The notes beneath the pieces are model-generated. The model had not been told where the DNA came from. It saw nothing but the letters and a program-made list of their open reading frames with translations, and searched no databases. From Chitinibacter sp046530675 (GTDB lineage: Bacteria > Pseudomonadota > Gammaproteobacteria > Burkholderiales > Chitinibacteraceae): a DNA stretch of 64,000 nucleotides. Of this stretch, positions 9,506 through 18,007 are shown piece by piece (within the stretch, counting starts at the first letter, position 1; each line of letters opens with the position of its first letter). Position numbers and translations under genes: made by a program. The stretch is from positions 3,038,001 to 3,102,000 of the forward strand of contig NZ_CP172558.1 in the NCBI RefSeq assembly GCF_046530675.1, given 5' to 3'.

Positions 9506-11647
9506 ATGAACTACGAAACGATCAAGCACAAGCTGGCGAAACTCGGTGATGAAGGTTCATCGACGCTCGATGTACTACTGGCCATTAACACCATCGTCAA
9601 CAGAAGCAACTCTGAATGGGAAGGTCGCGACTTGGTGATACGAGCACTCGACCAATTCAACCTTTTCGACGCAGTCGAACAGTCGCTGCTGCTCAACATG
9701 GTACGCGCCGTCGGATTATTCCCCTACATCACGCCTCACCTCAACAACATGGCACTTTCTGACCGCCTGGCTTATGAGGCGCACAGGGTTGAAGGTGTTG
9801 AACAGGGTATGGTGTTTCACCATTTGCAGGCCCACGTTTTCAGTTTGATCATGCAAGGCCGCAACGTGGTGCTCAGTGCATCTACAAGTGTTGGAAAAAG
9901 CCTCGTAATTGACGCAGTACTGGCACAGCGACGATTCAAAAAAGTGGTCGTGATCGTTCCGACCATAGCTCTGATCGACGAAACTCGCCGCCGCTTGGTT
10001 AAGCGTTTCAAGGATTTCAACCTGATCACGCACCCCAGTCAGGAGGCCGCGTCCGACACAACCAACGTCTACCTCCTCACTCAGGAGCGCGTCATTCAGC
10101 GTCCTGACCTTGCGGATGTGGAGTTCTTCGTCCTAGATGAGTTCTACAAAATTGACTTGGCGAACGGCACAGACGCAAACACCCGTGCTGTTGATCTGAG
10201 CCTCGCCTTCCATAAGCTCGCCAAGACCGGTGCTCAGTTCTACATGCTCGGGCCGCACATCCAGAAGATCTCGGGGTTGGATGGTTACGAGTATCACTTC
10301 ATCCCGTCCGACTACAGTACTGTCGCGGTCGACATTCAGAATTTCAATTTGGGGATGCGTTCCGAAGAGCGAGTGGAAAAATTGCTGGAGCTGGTTAAAA
10401 CCCTAGACTCACCCACTCTGATCTACTGCCAGGCACCAACTAGTGCGAACAGGGTCGCCGAATATTTGATTAAGAACGCTGGACTGACCCCTGTGCCGGA
10501 GACGCAAGAAATAGCCGCATGGATTTCCAAGCACTATCACTCTGAATGGGACGTTGCAAAGGCCATATCTCTGGGAATCGGGATTCATCATGGTGGGGTG
10601 CCGCGCGCACTCCAGCAGTACATCGTCAAACTTTTCAACGATGGTACTATCAAGCGGATCATCTGTACGTCGACGATGATCGAAGGCGTCAACACCTCGG
10701 CAGAGAACGTAATCATTTACGACCGCCGCCTGAACACCTCGACGTTCGACTACTTCACGTACAAGAACATTTCTGGTCGTGCAGGCCGCATGAATAAGTA
10801 CTTCATTGGCAAGGTGTTCATGCTTGAAGCGCCCCCTCTTGAAAAAGGGCTGACAGTCGAGTACCCCATCGGCAATCAGGATGAAAGCTCCCCTATGGGG
10901 CTACTAATGCAGTTGGAGCCCGAGTATCTGACTGACATCTCGCGAGGCCGATTGCAGGATGCGTACACCAACCCGATACTGTCGCCGACAACTTTAATCG
11001 AGAACCGGCACATTCCGATTGATCGGCAAGTCGAGGTAGCAGAAACGATCATTAATGGCCTGTCGCTCAGCAGCGAACTTCTGTGCTGGAAAGGCATTCC
11101 TGAGCCGAAGCAACTCAATTACCTATGTGAGCTGGTCTACAGTCTGGAGGGGGGTAACCTGATGGACTACGGAATATCGTCCAGCTCGCATTTGGCATGG
11201 CACATCAATGAGCTCCGAACTCAGAAAAACCTACCAGCTTACCTAAAAGACGCAGTAGAGAATCGGCTACAGGAACACACACCCAGCGAAGCGATCAACC
11301 TACGACTGAAATTCATCAGAAACATGGTGTGCTTCCGATTACCTCGAGACGTCATGGCCGTGAATACAATTCAGGCCGACGTGCTAGCGAAAGAAGGGAT
11401 TGAGCCGGGCGATTTCAGCTTCTTTGCTGAGCAGCTTGAAAATATCTTCCTCGACCCGCTACTCACTGCGTTGGACGAATATGGAATTCCCACTCAGATC
11501 TCGACCCAGATCAAGAACCTTATCTTGCCATCCGAACATCTGAACGACCTACTGGCGAAACTTCGGACCTTGGCCCCCAGAATAGAGCACCTTCAACTGA
11601 CTGGCTTTGAGAAAAACTTAATGCGGTGGGCTGTCTCCGAAATGTAG
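9506..11647 (+). CDS. abpB: AbpB/HamB-like superfamily 2 helicase
   Basis: ATP-dependent helicase partner of the upstream nuclease. The 713-residue protein has Walker A STSVGKS near residue 125, motif Ia IVPTIALIDE, a DEFYK box (VLDEFYKID) in place of DEAH, IHHGGVPRALQ, and the Ski2-like TSTMIEGVNT and SGRAGRMNKY motifs V and VI. Length and architecture fit AbpB (YfjK, 729 residues) and the related Hachiman HamB. The ATG at 9506 (MNYETIKHKL) has AAGGA eleven bases upstream; an in-frame start 27 codons earlier gives an Arg/Lys-rich extension unlikely to be real. In the Hachiman/Abp family the helicase is thought to sense DNA damage or phage intermediates and license the nuclease. A weak hairpin (cgtgct...agcacg) follows the stop. 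Confidence 0.8.
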   Translation: MNYETIKHKLAKLGDEGSSTLDVLLAINTIVNRSNSEWEGRDLVIRALDQFNLFDAVEQSLLLNMVRAVGLFPYITPHLNNMALSDRLAYEAHRVEGVEQGMVFHHLQAHVFSLIMQGRNVVLSASTSVGKSLVIDAVLAQRRFKKVVVIVPTIALIDETRRRLVKRFKDFNLITHPSQEAASDTTNVYLLTQERVIQRPDLADVEFFVLDEFYKIDLANGTDANTRAVDLSLAFHKLAKTGAQFYMLGPHIQKISGLDGYEYHFIPSDYSTVAVDIQNFNLGMRSEERVEKLLELVKTLDSPTLIYCQAPTSANRVAEYLIKNAGLTPVPETQEIAAWISKHYHSEWDVAKAISLGIGIHHGGVPRALQQYIVKLFNDGTIKRIICTSTMIEGVNTSAENVIIYDRRLNTSTFDYFTYKNISGRAGRMNKYFIGKVFMLEAPPLEKGLTVEYPIGNQDESSPMGLLMQLEPEYLTDISRGRLQDAYTNPILSPTTLIENRHIPIDRQVEVAETIINGLSLSSELLCWKGIPEPKQLNYLCELVYSLEGGNLMDYGISSSSHLAWHINELRTQKNLPAYLKDAVENRLQEHTPSEAINLRLKFIRNMVCFRLPRDVMAVNTIQADVLAKEGIEPGDFSFFAEQLENIFLDPLLTALDEYGIPTQISTQIKNLILPSEHLNDLLAKLRTLAPRIEHLQLTGFEKNLMRWAVSEM

Positions 11648-11821
11648 CGTGCTTTACTGTGTACAGCACGCCTCGTGAGCAAACGCGCACAGACATTAAT
11701 GTTTGAATTCAGTGGCTATTCGGAACCGGACTCTATACCCAGCAGCTTTTCAACGTAGGAGAACGTCAGCCCACTGACGGGCGAAGACCTACGAGATTAA
11801 ATCTTTTCACATATCACAAGC

Positions 11822-14800
11822 CTAGGAATTTGGTCGCGACAATAGTGCTTTCCATGGTTTATCCCCTGAACGTGACGCAAAAATAATTGGAAGATTATTA
11901 TTTGGACAAGTCTCAGGAAATGCGACAAGCAATGACTGCGAGCCAACGCCAAGTGCCTCTTTGTAAAGGCCAGCGGCAAGTCGAATACACAATGCCTTCG
12001 CACGATCATGTACTTGCTGATCTTCCCAAAAACCAGAACCCGAGGTACGGAACGCCCTGTTGTCATCTGTCAGGGTTTCACATATGTGCAGCCGAACCGT
12101 GACATCTGGAAAACGTTCAAGGGAAGCTTGAATTGTGCGCTCAGCCTCTTCTGTAGCAAAAAGAATAATCAGAAAGAGAGGGATTTTATGAGTTACGAGA
12201 GAAGCACCTATTTCATCAATTAGTCCAGAAAGTGATTCATCGATTGTTCGGCCAGTGCCTGCAATGTCGTCAACAACTATCACCGCATTTGGTCGATTAT
12301 CCTCTGTCGTAAGGCGACGGGCCGACTTACCTGGCTCCACCACGCACTCCATTAGGAGGCTATTTTCTTTAGCATACGCGCGGGCATAGGCAGAGCCACT
12401 TTTCCCTGGACCATCCATGTAGGTCACCAGTAAATCACGCCGCTTCTCTACTTTGGTCTCACGTACACGCGGTGGTGTTGCCTTGGCTACGATCCGATCA
12501 TGTGCATATCGTAGCTTTTCCGCTATCTGTGGCAAGGTAACAAATTTCAAATTCTGCAGAATAGTAAAAAGCTGTCTCTGTTCCTGAGTATTGGCGACTT
12601 GGTCAAGCCAAGCGCGTACAGACTCGCTGGTTACCTCGTGACCTCTATACAAAGGCCAGTGCGAGACAAGGTATTCAATCTCGCCAGACTTCACATAAGC
12701 AGCATCGTTAGCCTTTTGGATTTCACTTTCCAAATCATCAGCTAACGTACTGGCAATCAATTTATTGATTCCAACGTCCCGGATCCAACGTTGAAAAATG
12801 GGAAGGTGCATTGTTAAGTCACCGTCCATTTCCTTCATGATGTCACGTCGGAAAAAATCCTCTAAAAGTGGTGTGACTTCAAACGATTGAAGGACACTGC
12901 TTATGTGCTCGGCAACAGTGATCCGATTTGTAATACCTGACCGCAGTGCTCGTCCAAATGCAACTAGTATGCGTAGACGCTTGAGTTCTATAACCTCTGC
13001 TTCATCTCGCTCGGCATTGATGCCGTCTTTCCAGAAGTGAGCAAACGCGTTGGTGTCGAGTTCAGTAACTCGGCCATTCAAAGCATGCCTGATGTCACTT
13101 ACGATAATTTCGGTATCCCGCTGAGCGACAGCTGTAGAAAAGACTTTGGCACAGAGCAATTTTGTGTAGTAAGGATGGCCATTCGTAACACTGAATAGCT
13201 CGTTGAGTGCCGAATCTTCCCAATTCAAACTGCTTCTGACGGGGCCAGTCACTAGCTCAACGTAGTCATTCCATTCATCGCTACGGGAGAAATAGTCGAG
13301 CGGTTCACGGACGAATTTGTTTAATTGGTCGCCTTGCGCACCGATGATGAAAGGCATTTTTTCCCCGCCGACAAGAATAAAGGCGAGGTTTTTGCGGGCA
13401 GCCAACGTACGTAGATTTGCAAAGAATGCTTCTGCCAGCGGTCCAAACCGGTACATCTCAGGATGAATTTCATCAAACTCATCTAGTACGATGATGAAGC
13501 GCTTGCTTGGACAGGTTGTTTCAAGCAGTTTTGTGATTGAATTCAGAGGAGCAAGTGACCCATCGAAATTCGAAGTGGGAAGGTCCATTCCCGGCGGAAG
13601 ATGGGAGCGCAAAAATGTGTAGACTTGCTCGCCGAGGGATTTCACGGTACTGGACGCGTCAGCAGCGCAGTATTCTCCCCACTCTAGGTAGTATGTTATA
13701 TACGTTGTGGAGGCCGTTGCATGGGTGCTGACATAGCTCAGTACTGCCTGGGCAAGCGATGTCTTCCCGATTCGTTTTTGGCCCGTAATATATGTAGAAC
13801 TCATCTGGGCCTTAAGCAGACGATTTCCAATCGCTTGGACTTTAGCCCTGCGCCCAACAAATTTATCACCTTCCGCAACCTCTAGGCTATATGGATCCAA
13901 CTGCTCGAGTTGCCCCCAATTGACGTTGGGATTCTGCGCTGTCAGTTGAACATCGAGAGAAATGGCTGTGCGGTCGCCAAATAATTGATTCCAACTTACC
14001 TCCATTGCCATATTGACGAGGCTTGCTGGCTGCACCACCATTGCTTTAACTGATACGGCGAATTCCCCTGGGGGAATATCACCCAAATGAATCTCTTCAG
14101 TATCAAGGGCGAGTGAGTTGCTCGCGTCGGTATCAAGCTTGACTACGACATCTACAGCTACGCCTGGGCCATGGTTGACCATCGGAATAGTGATGGTTAG
14201 CAGCTTATTCTCATGATGAAGCGTGTACCGCTTTTCCGCGACATGAGGTGCTTTACGGCGGGTCTCAAGGCTACAGGTAAACTGGTCTTCCGCTCCCGCC
14301 TTAATCGACTGTAGCGCACGCTCAACAGCTAGGGCAAAGTTCGCGACATAGCCTCGAGTAAGAAATGATGGGGATGTACAGGCGGCCTTCCTAAGGTCGC
14401 GACAGCTTTCTGCCAGACGATCAAAGCGTGATTTGTAAGTTGCATCCTTACATGCGACAAGTTCAGAAATTTGTTCACATACATGGGCAACACTGCTCTT
14501 AAGACCCGTCCAGCCAAAAGGTTGAAGGTACGCATTACAGAGGCCGTGCCGGAGAGCCCGCTGAATGTCAACGACGATACCATCTATTTCGGCGAGGGTA
14601 GATGGCAATTCCTGAAGAATCAGTAAATTTGAGCAAATTGTTTCGTGAAATCCCTTTAGCACAAGCATTTTTTCAAACGTTTGCCGCTTCTCGGAAAGCT
14701 TCAGATTGCGCAACTGGTCTTGAAAGCCTGCCTCTATTAATTCCACTACTTTTCGCTCAAGAAGATGCTCATCCTCAAAGGGAAGGAATCTATCTACGGA

Positions 14801-15052
14801 CAGGGCTCTGATAGCCAGGATTGCAGAGTCACGACGTCCCGCTTGTTGTTGAGTTGCCTCTTCAACAAGATCCGATAAGGGTTTAGTCGACCAATCTCCA
14901 GAAAGATCGCAGGCATAGGCTATAGCTTTCTTAAGGCCCCCCAACGCTTCTTTGAGATTCCTCTTGGCCTCAACCCCCTCTTCGACCTTTGCAAGGGCTC
15001 GCTCCATATCCCAAATGGCCTGCTGACTGTTGTTATTATTTGCTAATTTCAT
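11822..15052 (-). CDS. STAND-type ATPase with C-terminal phosphoribosyltransferase-like (PRTase-CE) domain
   Basis: Predicted single-protein conflict or defence switch of 1076 residues. Residues 1-260 are helical. About 270-370 resemble an immunoglobulin-like/CARDB beta domain (NHGPGVAVDVVVKL). An AAA/STAND module follows with Walker A TGQKRIGKTSLA (about 423-434), Walker B FIIVLDEFDEIH (519-530) and NGHPYYTKLL (about 674). Residues 790-850 match the helical wHTH segment usually found before PRTase-CE domains. The C-terminus carries the PRPP-loop motif VIVVDDIAGTGRT (924-936). Aravind and colleagues predicted such PRTase domains as effectors in conflict systems; the substrate is unknown. It faces the nuclease-helicase operon tail to tail. 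No clear ribosome binding site precedes the ATG at 15052, so the start is less certain. Confidence 0.78.
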   Translation of the reverse strand: MKLANNNNSQQAIWDMERALAKVEEGVEAKRNLKEALGGLKKAIAYACDLSGDWSTKPLSDLVEEATQQQAGRRDSAILAIRALSVDRFLPFEDEHLLERKVVELIEAGFQDQLRNLKLSEKRQTFEKMLVLKGFHETICSNLLILQELPSTLAEIDGIVVDIQRALRHGLCNAYLQPFGWTGLKSSVAHVCEQISELVACKDATYKSRFDRLAESCRDLRKAACTSPSFLTRGYVANFALAVERALQSIKAGAEDQFTCSLETRRKAPHVAEKRYTLHHENKLLTITIPMVNHGPGVAVDVVVKLDTDASNSLALDTEEIHLGDIPPGEFAVSVKAMVVQPASLVNMAMEVSWNQLFGDRTAISLDVQLTAQNPNVNWGQLEQLDPYSLEVAEGDKFVGRRAKVQAIGNRLLKAQMSSTYITGQKRIGKTSLAQAVLSYVSTHATASTTYITYYLEWGEYCAADASSTVKSLGEQVYTFLRSHLPPGMDLPTSNFDGSLAPLNSITKLLETTCPSKRFIIVLDEFDEIHPEMYRFGPLAEAFFANLRTLAARKNLAFILVGGEKMPFIIGAQGDQLNKFVREPLDYFSRSDEWNDYVELVTGPVRSSLNWEDSALNELFSVTNGHPYYTKLLCAKVFSTAVAQRDTEIIVSDIRHALNGRVTELDTNAFAHFWKDGINAERDEAEVIELKRLRILVAFGRALRSGITNRITVAEHISSVLQSFEVTPLLEDFFRRDIMKEMDGDLTMHLPIFQRWIRDVGINKLIASTLADDLESEIQKANDAAYVKSGEIEYLVSHWPLYRGHEVTSESVRAWLDQVANTQEQRQLFTILQNLKFVTLPQIAEKLRYAHDRIVAKATPPRVRETKVEKRRDLLVTYMDGPGKSGSAYARAYAKENSLLMECVVEPGKSARRLTTEDNRPNAVIVVDDIAGTGRTIDESLSGLIDEIGASLVTHKIPLFLIILFATEEAERTIQASLERFPDVTVRLHICETLTDDNRAFRTSGSGFWEDQQVHDRAKALCIRLAAGLYKEALGVGSQSLLVAFPETCPNNNLPIIFASRSGDKPWKALLSRPNS

Positions 15053-15688
15053 ATTAGCCGGAACTCGTGCGTAACAGGAATAGCAAAGTATACCGTGATA
15101 TTGACGTAATGGTCGCAGACCTCAGAAATAGTTTACGCCAAGCGTAAAGAAAATCGATCTCCCCCGCCCTTGTTCCCCCAAGATTAAGTGGCACTCGGAT
15201 ATTAAATTTCAGCTACATCCCAAAAGTAATCCTTGCCCACTCAGGGTATAGTGGCTTTCTGAATTTAGCCACCAAACAAGATTGCGCGGATGGTCTGCTT
15301 TGGCCGAGCTGCATAGTAATTTCCCTAGAACAAAAAAGACCACAACCTGATGGTATGCGGACTTTCATTTTTAGGACTTCCACACTGACACCTCAACCGT
15401 AGCAGACAAAACAATCGATGACACTAAGGACGATTTAGAAGCTTCGTTGGGCAAGTAGTAATCCATGTCGCATTAGAAGTGCCGTTGGTCGACGATACTT
15501 ATACAACTGCCATCGACATGTTTTACACTCTTCGTGCAAGGCCGCTACACCTGCTTGCCCGCCCACAAGGCGAAGTCGATTCTGACAGCGTAAAACATCA
15601 ATTACGAGTCCTGCCTTGACCTTCTACTGGTCGCAGTTGGCTCGGTGTGTGGGCGCATCGACGTCACCGTGACCGCGGAGTTCAAGAC
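15053..15688. other. Degraded intergenic region
   Basis: No intact gene. Two short plus-strand frames between about 15370 and 15620 read like protein fragments in adjacent frames (FHTDTSTVADKTIDD, then HVALEVPLVDDTYTTAIDMF) and may be the relic of one frameshifted gene. The family was not recognised. Confidence 0.4.
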
Positions 15689-16618
15689 ATGTCTACATCT
15701 TTTACGCGTGCTCAGCTAGAGCGTTTTCGCCGCGAAGCAAAGAAACTAGGCCGCGAGCAGTCCATTACGCACAGCGAAGCTTTGGACCGAATTGCGATTT
15801 AGCAAGGGTTCAAGAATTGGTCGCTATTAGCCAGACACAGCAATGCGGCATCAACAACACCTAGCATTTCAAAACCGCTATCTGCATCCCGCAGTCAACG
15901 CTATCGCTACTATCTTCATGATGATGTGGTCGAAGGTGCGCCGGGAAAATGTTACTGCGTTCGTTGTGACTTTTTTTGGGAACTTGACCATTTTCTGCCT
16001 ACAAGCTGGCATAAAGACGGAAATGATGGAGAGCGTTTCTTATCTTCTCTTGCTATGTGGAACAAGCTAACGGAGTCGGAGAAAGGTAACCGTTACAGGC
16101 CAGCTAACGCCCCGAATATCCTTCAGGAACCTGCGGAGGTAGCCCGTGCGGCTCGTGAAGCATCTCGGTCACCATTTCACCTATGGCTTGAAAAGCAACG
16201 CGGCCGAAATGACCTTATTGGTGACTTGGCTCAAGATATTCTTAGCGATAAGGGGTTTCCACTGGGGGCATCAACGCGTCGCGAGGTTGAGGATTACTTA
16301 TCACATCATGGTGAGCATATTAACAATGCTGTGAGGGACGCTTGGTTTGAATACGAGGCACCGCCCAAGAAGACCCTTGCGCAAGCCTTAGCTCAAGAAC
16401 TCGGTATCAGTGCATTTGAAGCTGAAGAATTGGCAGATGCTGAAGTTCAAGAACGAACTGGTCATGGCGACGAGATGGTCTATAGCTACTTCTTCGATTT
16501 CACTGACTATGCATCACCAGCGTTGGCTGCCAAGCTGCGTAAAAAGCTTGGTTCGCTGCAGTTTGAGATACCACTTTGGTTCTTTGACGATATTCATGAT
16601 TTTGCGGATATTCGCTGA
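15689..16618 (+). pseudogene. Glyoxalase-superfamily-type protein gene interrupted by an in-frame TAG
   Basis: The ATG at 15689 begins MSTSFTRAQLERFRREAKKL and reads in one frame for 310 codons to 16618, except that codon 38 (15800-15802) is TAG where homologues would have a sense codon between RIAI and QGFKNWSLLARHS. Similar N-termini (sTrAQLerFrreAKkL...SHSEALDrIA...GFknWsLL) occur in proteins annotated as glyoxalase superfamily on plasmids and islands. Past the stop there are CxxC residues (CYCVRC) and a conserved-looking acidic C-terminus (DIHDFADIR). A restart at 15926 would yield 230 residues. Either the gene is dead or only the downstream part is made; a sequencing error is also possible. 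Confidence 0.6.
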
Positions 16619-16667
16619 GTATTGAACGTTGTTAGTCAAAGAATGATACTCGAGCTATAGGATAAGC

Positions 16668-16706
16668 AGACCTCATAAGCTGGAGCTTTATGGGGTCTAC
16701 TTTTTT
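16668..16706 (+). terminator. Rho-independent terminator
   Basis: Arms agacctcataa (16668-16678) and ttatggggtct (16688-16698) pair except for one position, around a nine-base loop, followed by a T-run. It ends transcription of the interrupted gene upstream. Confidence 0.65.
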
Positions 16707-16796
16707 CTGGTTTTCCGGGTATACCGTATATTGTGGCGCACTGATTTCGACCATCGATAAATAGGCTTTGACTGGCCACTTTGGCCGAGTACCAGA

Positions 16797-16991
16797 CTAC
16801 TTGGTAATCTGGATACACTCGAAACGAGCCTTCAACTGTTGTTCATCTAGCTGATGTTCTTTGTTTGATTGGATTAGCAGCCGTTGCACGATTTTAAGGC
16901 CTGCCGCTTCGCAACTGGCCAGGTTGTGGAACCCATCGATCATCGATGGTGAGCCCAGTATGAGATAGACGATTAAAAGCCATTCAGTCAT
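16797..16991 (-). CDS. Small putative secreted or membrane protein, unknown function
   Basis: A 64-residue frame with a hydrophobic start (MTEWLLIVYLILGSPSMIDG), two cysteines (C28 and C59) and a polar, Gln-rich middle. This pattern (short signal-like N-terminus, a Cys near 28, a Cys close to the end in FECIQI) resembles tiny exported proteins in other proteobacteria, but no family is recognised. No clear ribosome binding site is seen before the ATG, so it may be spurious. Confidence 0.4.
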   Translation of the reverse strand: MTEWLLIVYLILGSPSMIDGFHNLASCEAAGLKIVQRLLIQSNKEHQLDEQQLKARFECIQITK

Positions 16992-17467
16992 AGATCAAGA
17001 CGTTGAGTTTGCTTAATGTAAGACTATAGACATTATTTGGATTGTTGAATGGTCTTTGCTGCTCGTGCTCAACGGTGCGTAAGAAACTATTCTAATTCAG
17101 GCAAAAACGTGTAAACATTGTGGATCAGAGTGAACTTAAAACCACTGTAGCTGCTAAATAGTGATTCATCTTTGGCAGTCGCTTCACTCACCGGAATAAC
17201 CTGCAGACCATCTTTCTTGCCACACTATTTCCCAGAAACAAAATCTGACCATTGCCCGTAGACCACCAATTTATCCCTGACAACCTCGAAGAGCTGATAA
17301 ATCCGACAGTAACCATATGTCGGCAATCAGCTGATTTGGTCCAGCGTTAGGTAAATTCTCCCCGCATATACTACTGACATATTCCATTCGACTATCTTAC
17401 TTTTAACTCGTTGTTTTTTGTTAATGCAATGTCAGAAGGAACAGCTTCAATTTAGAGGAGAGTCAAT
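16992..17467. other. Non-coding stretch upstream of the M15/patatin cassette
   Basis: No convincing ORF on either strand. It should contain the promoter of the rightward cassette; tttagaggag just before 17468 is the ribosome binding site of the first gene. Confidence 0.5.
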
Positions 17468-17935
17468 ATGCCCCAGTTTTCGTTTGGCCAGGCTTCATTG
17501 AAGGAACTCAAAGGTGTCCATACTGATTTGGTCGCGGTTGTAACTCGCGCCATTGCGCTTACTGTGCAGGATTTTTCTGTGCACGATGGAGTTCGAACAA
17601 TTACTGAGCAGCAGAAGCTAATTGCTGCTGGCGCTTCGCAAACAATGGACTCACGTCATCTTACCGGGCATGCGGTTGATCTCGTGCCATATATCAATGG
17701 AAAGCGCCGTTGGGAATGGGCCCCAATCTTTGTGATTGCTGATGCGGTTCGAGTTGCCGCTCGAGAATTGGCAATCCCGCTACGCTGGGGTGGGGCTTGG
17801 GATGTGGATTTTACTACCTCTAGCGAATCACCAGAGGATTGGGTTTCTTCATATGTTGCCCATCGCAAGAAGCAAGGGCTGAGAGCTTTCATAGACGGGC
17901 CGCACTATGAGCTGCCTAAGGCCAAATATCCTTAG
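17468..17935 (+). CDS. M15-family peptidoglycan peptidase (endolysin-like)
   Basis: Zinc peptidase of 155 residues that should cut peptide stems of peptidoglycan, similar to phage L-alanyl-D-glutamate or D-Ala-D-Ala endopeptidases. The Zn-binding HxxxxxxD is visible in SRHLTGHAVDLVP (H64, D71) and the third ligand in GPHYELP (H146). The length fits phage endolysins of the Peptidase_M15_4 type. There is no signal peptide, so it needs a holin-like route or lysis to reach the wall. A good ribosome binding site (agaggag) precedes the ATG. It is the first gene of a same-strand cassette ending at 23894; its partner wall hydrolase is the GH19 gene at 22121. Confidence 0.85.
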   Translation: MPQFSFGQASLKELKGVHTDLVAVVTRAIALTVQDFSVHDGVRTITEQQKLIAAGASQTMDSRHLTGHAVDLVPYINGKRRWEWAPIFVIADAVRVAARELAIPLRWGGAWDVDFTTSSESPEDWVSSYVAHRKKQGLRAFIDGPHYELPKAKYP

Positions 17936-18007
17936 CTCCCTATTCTGAACAAAGCCTAGCCATAACCTACTTCAAATTCATGTGTTCATCGAGATATGGG
18001 AGAGATC

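Noticed and set aside
15370..15620. Two short adjacent-frame peptides that might be a frameshifted gene
   Set aside because: No start, no ribosome binding site and no recognised family; only described as degraded sequence.
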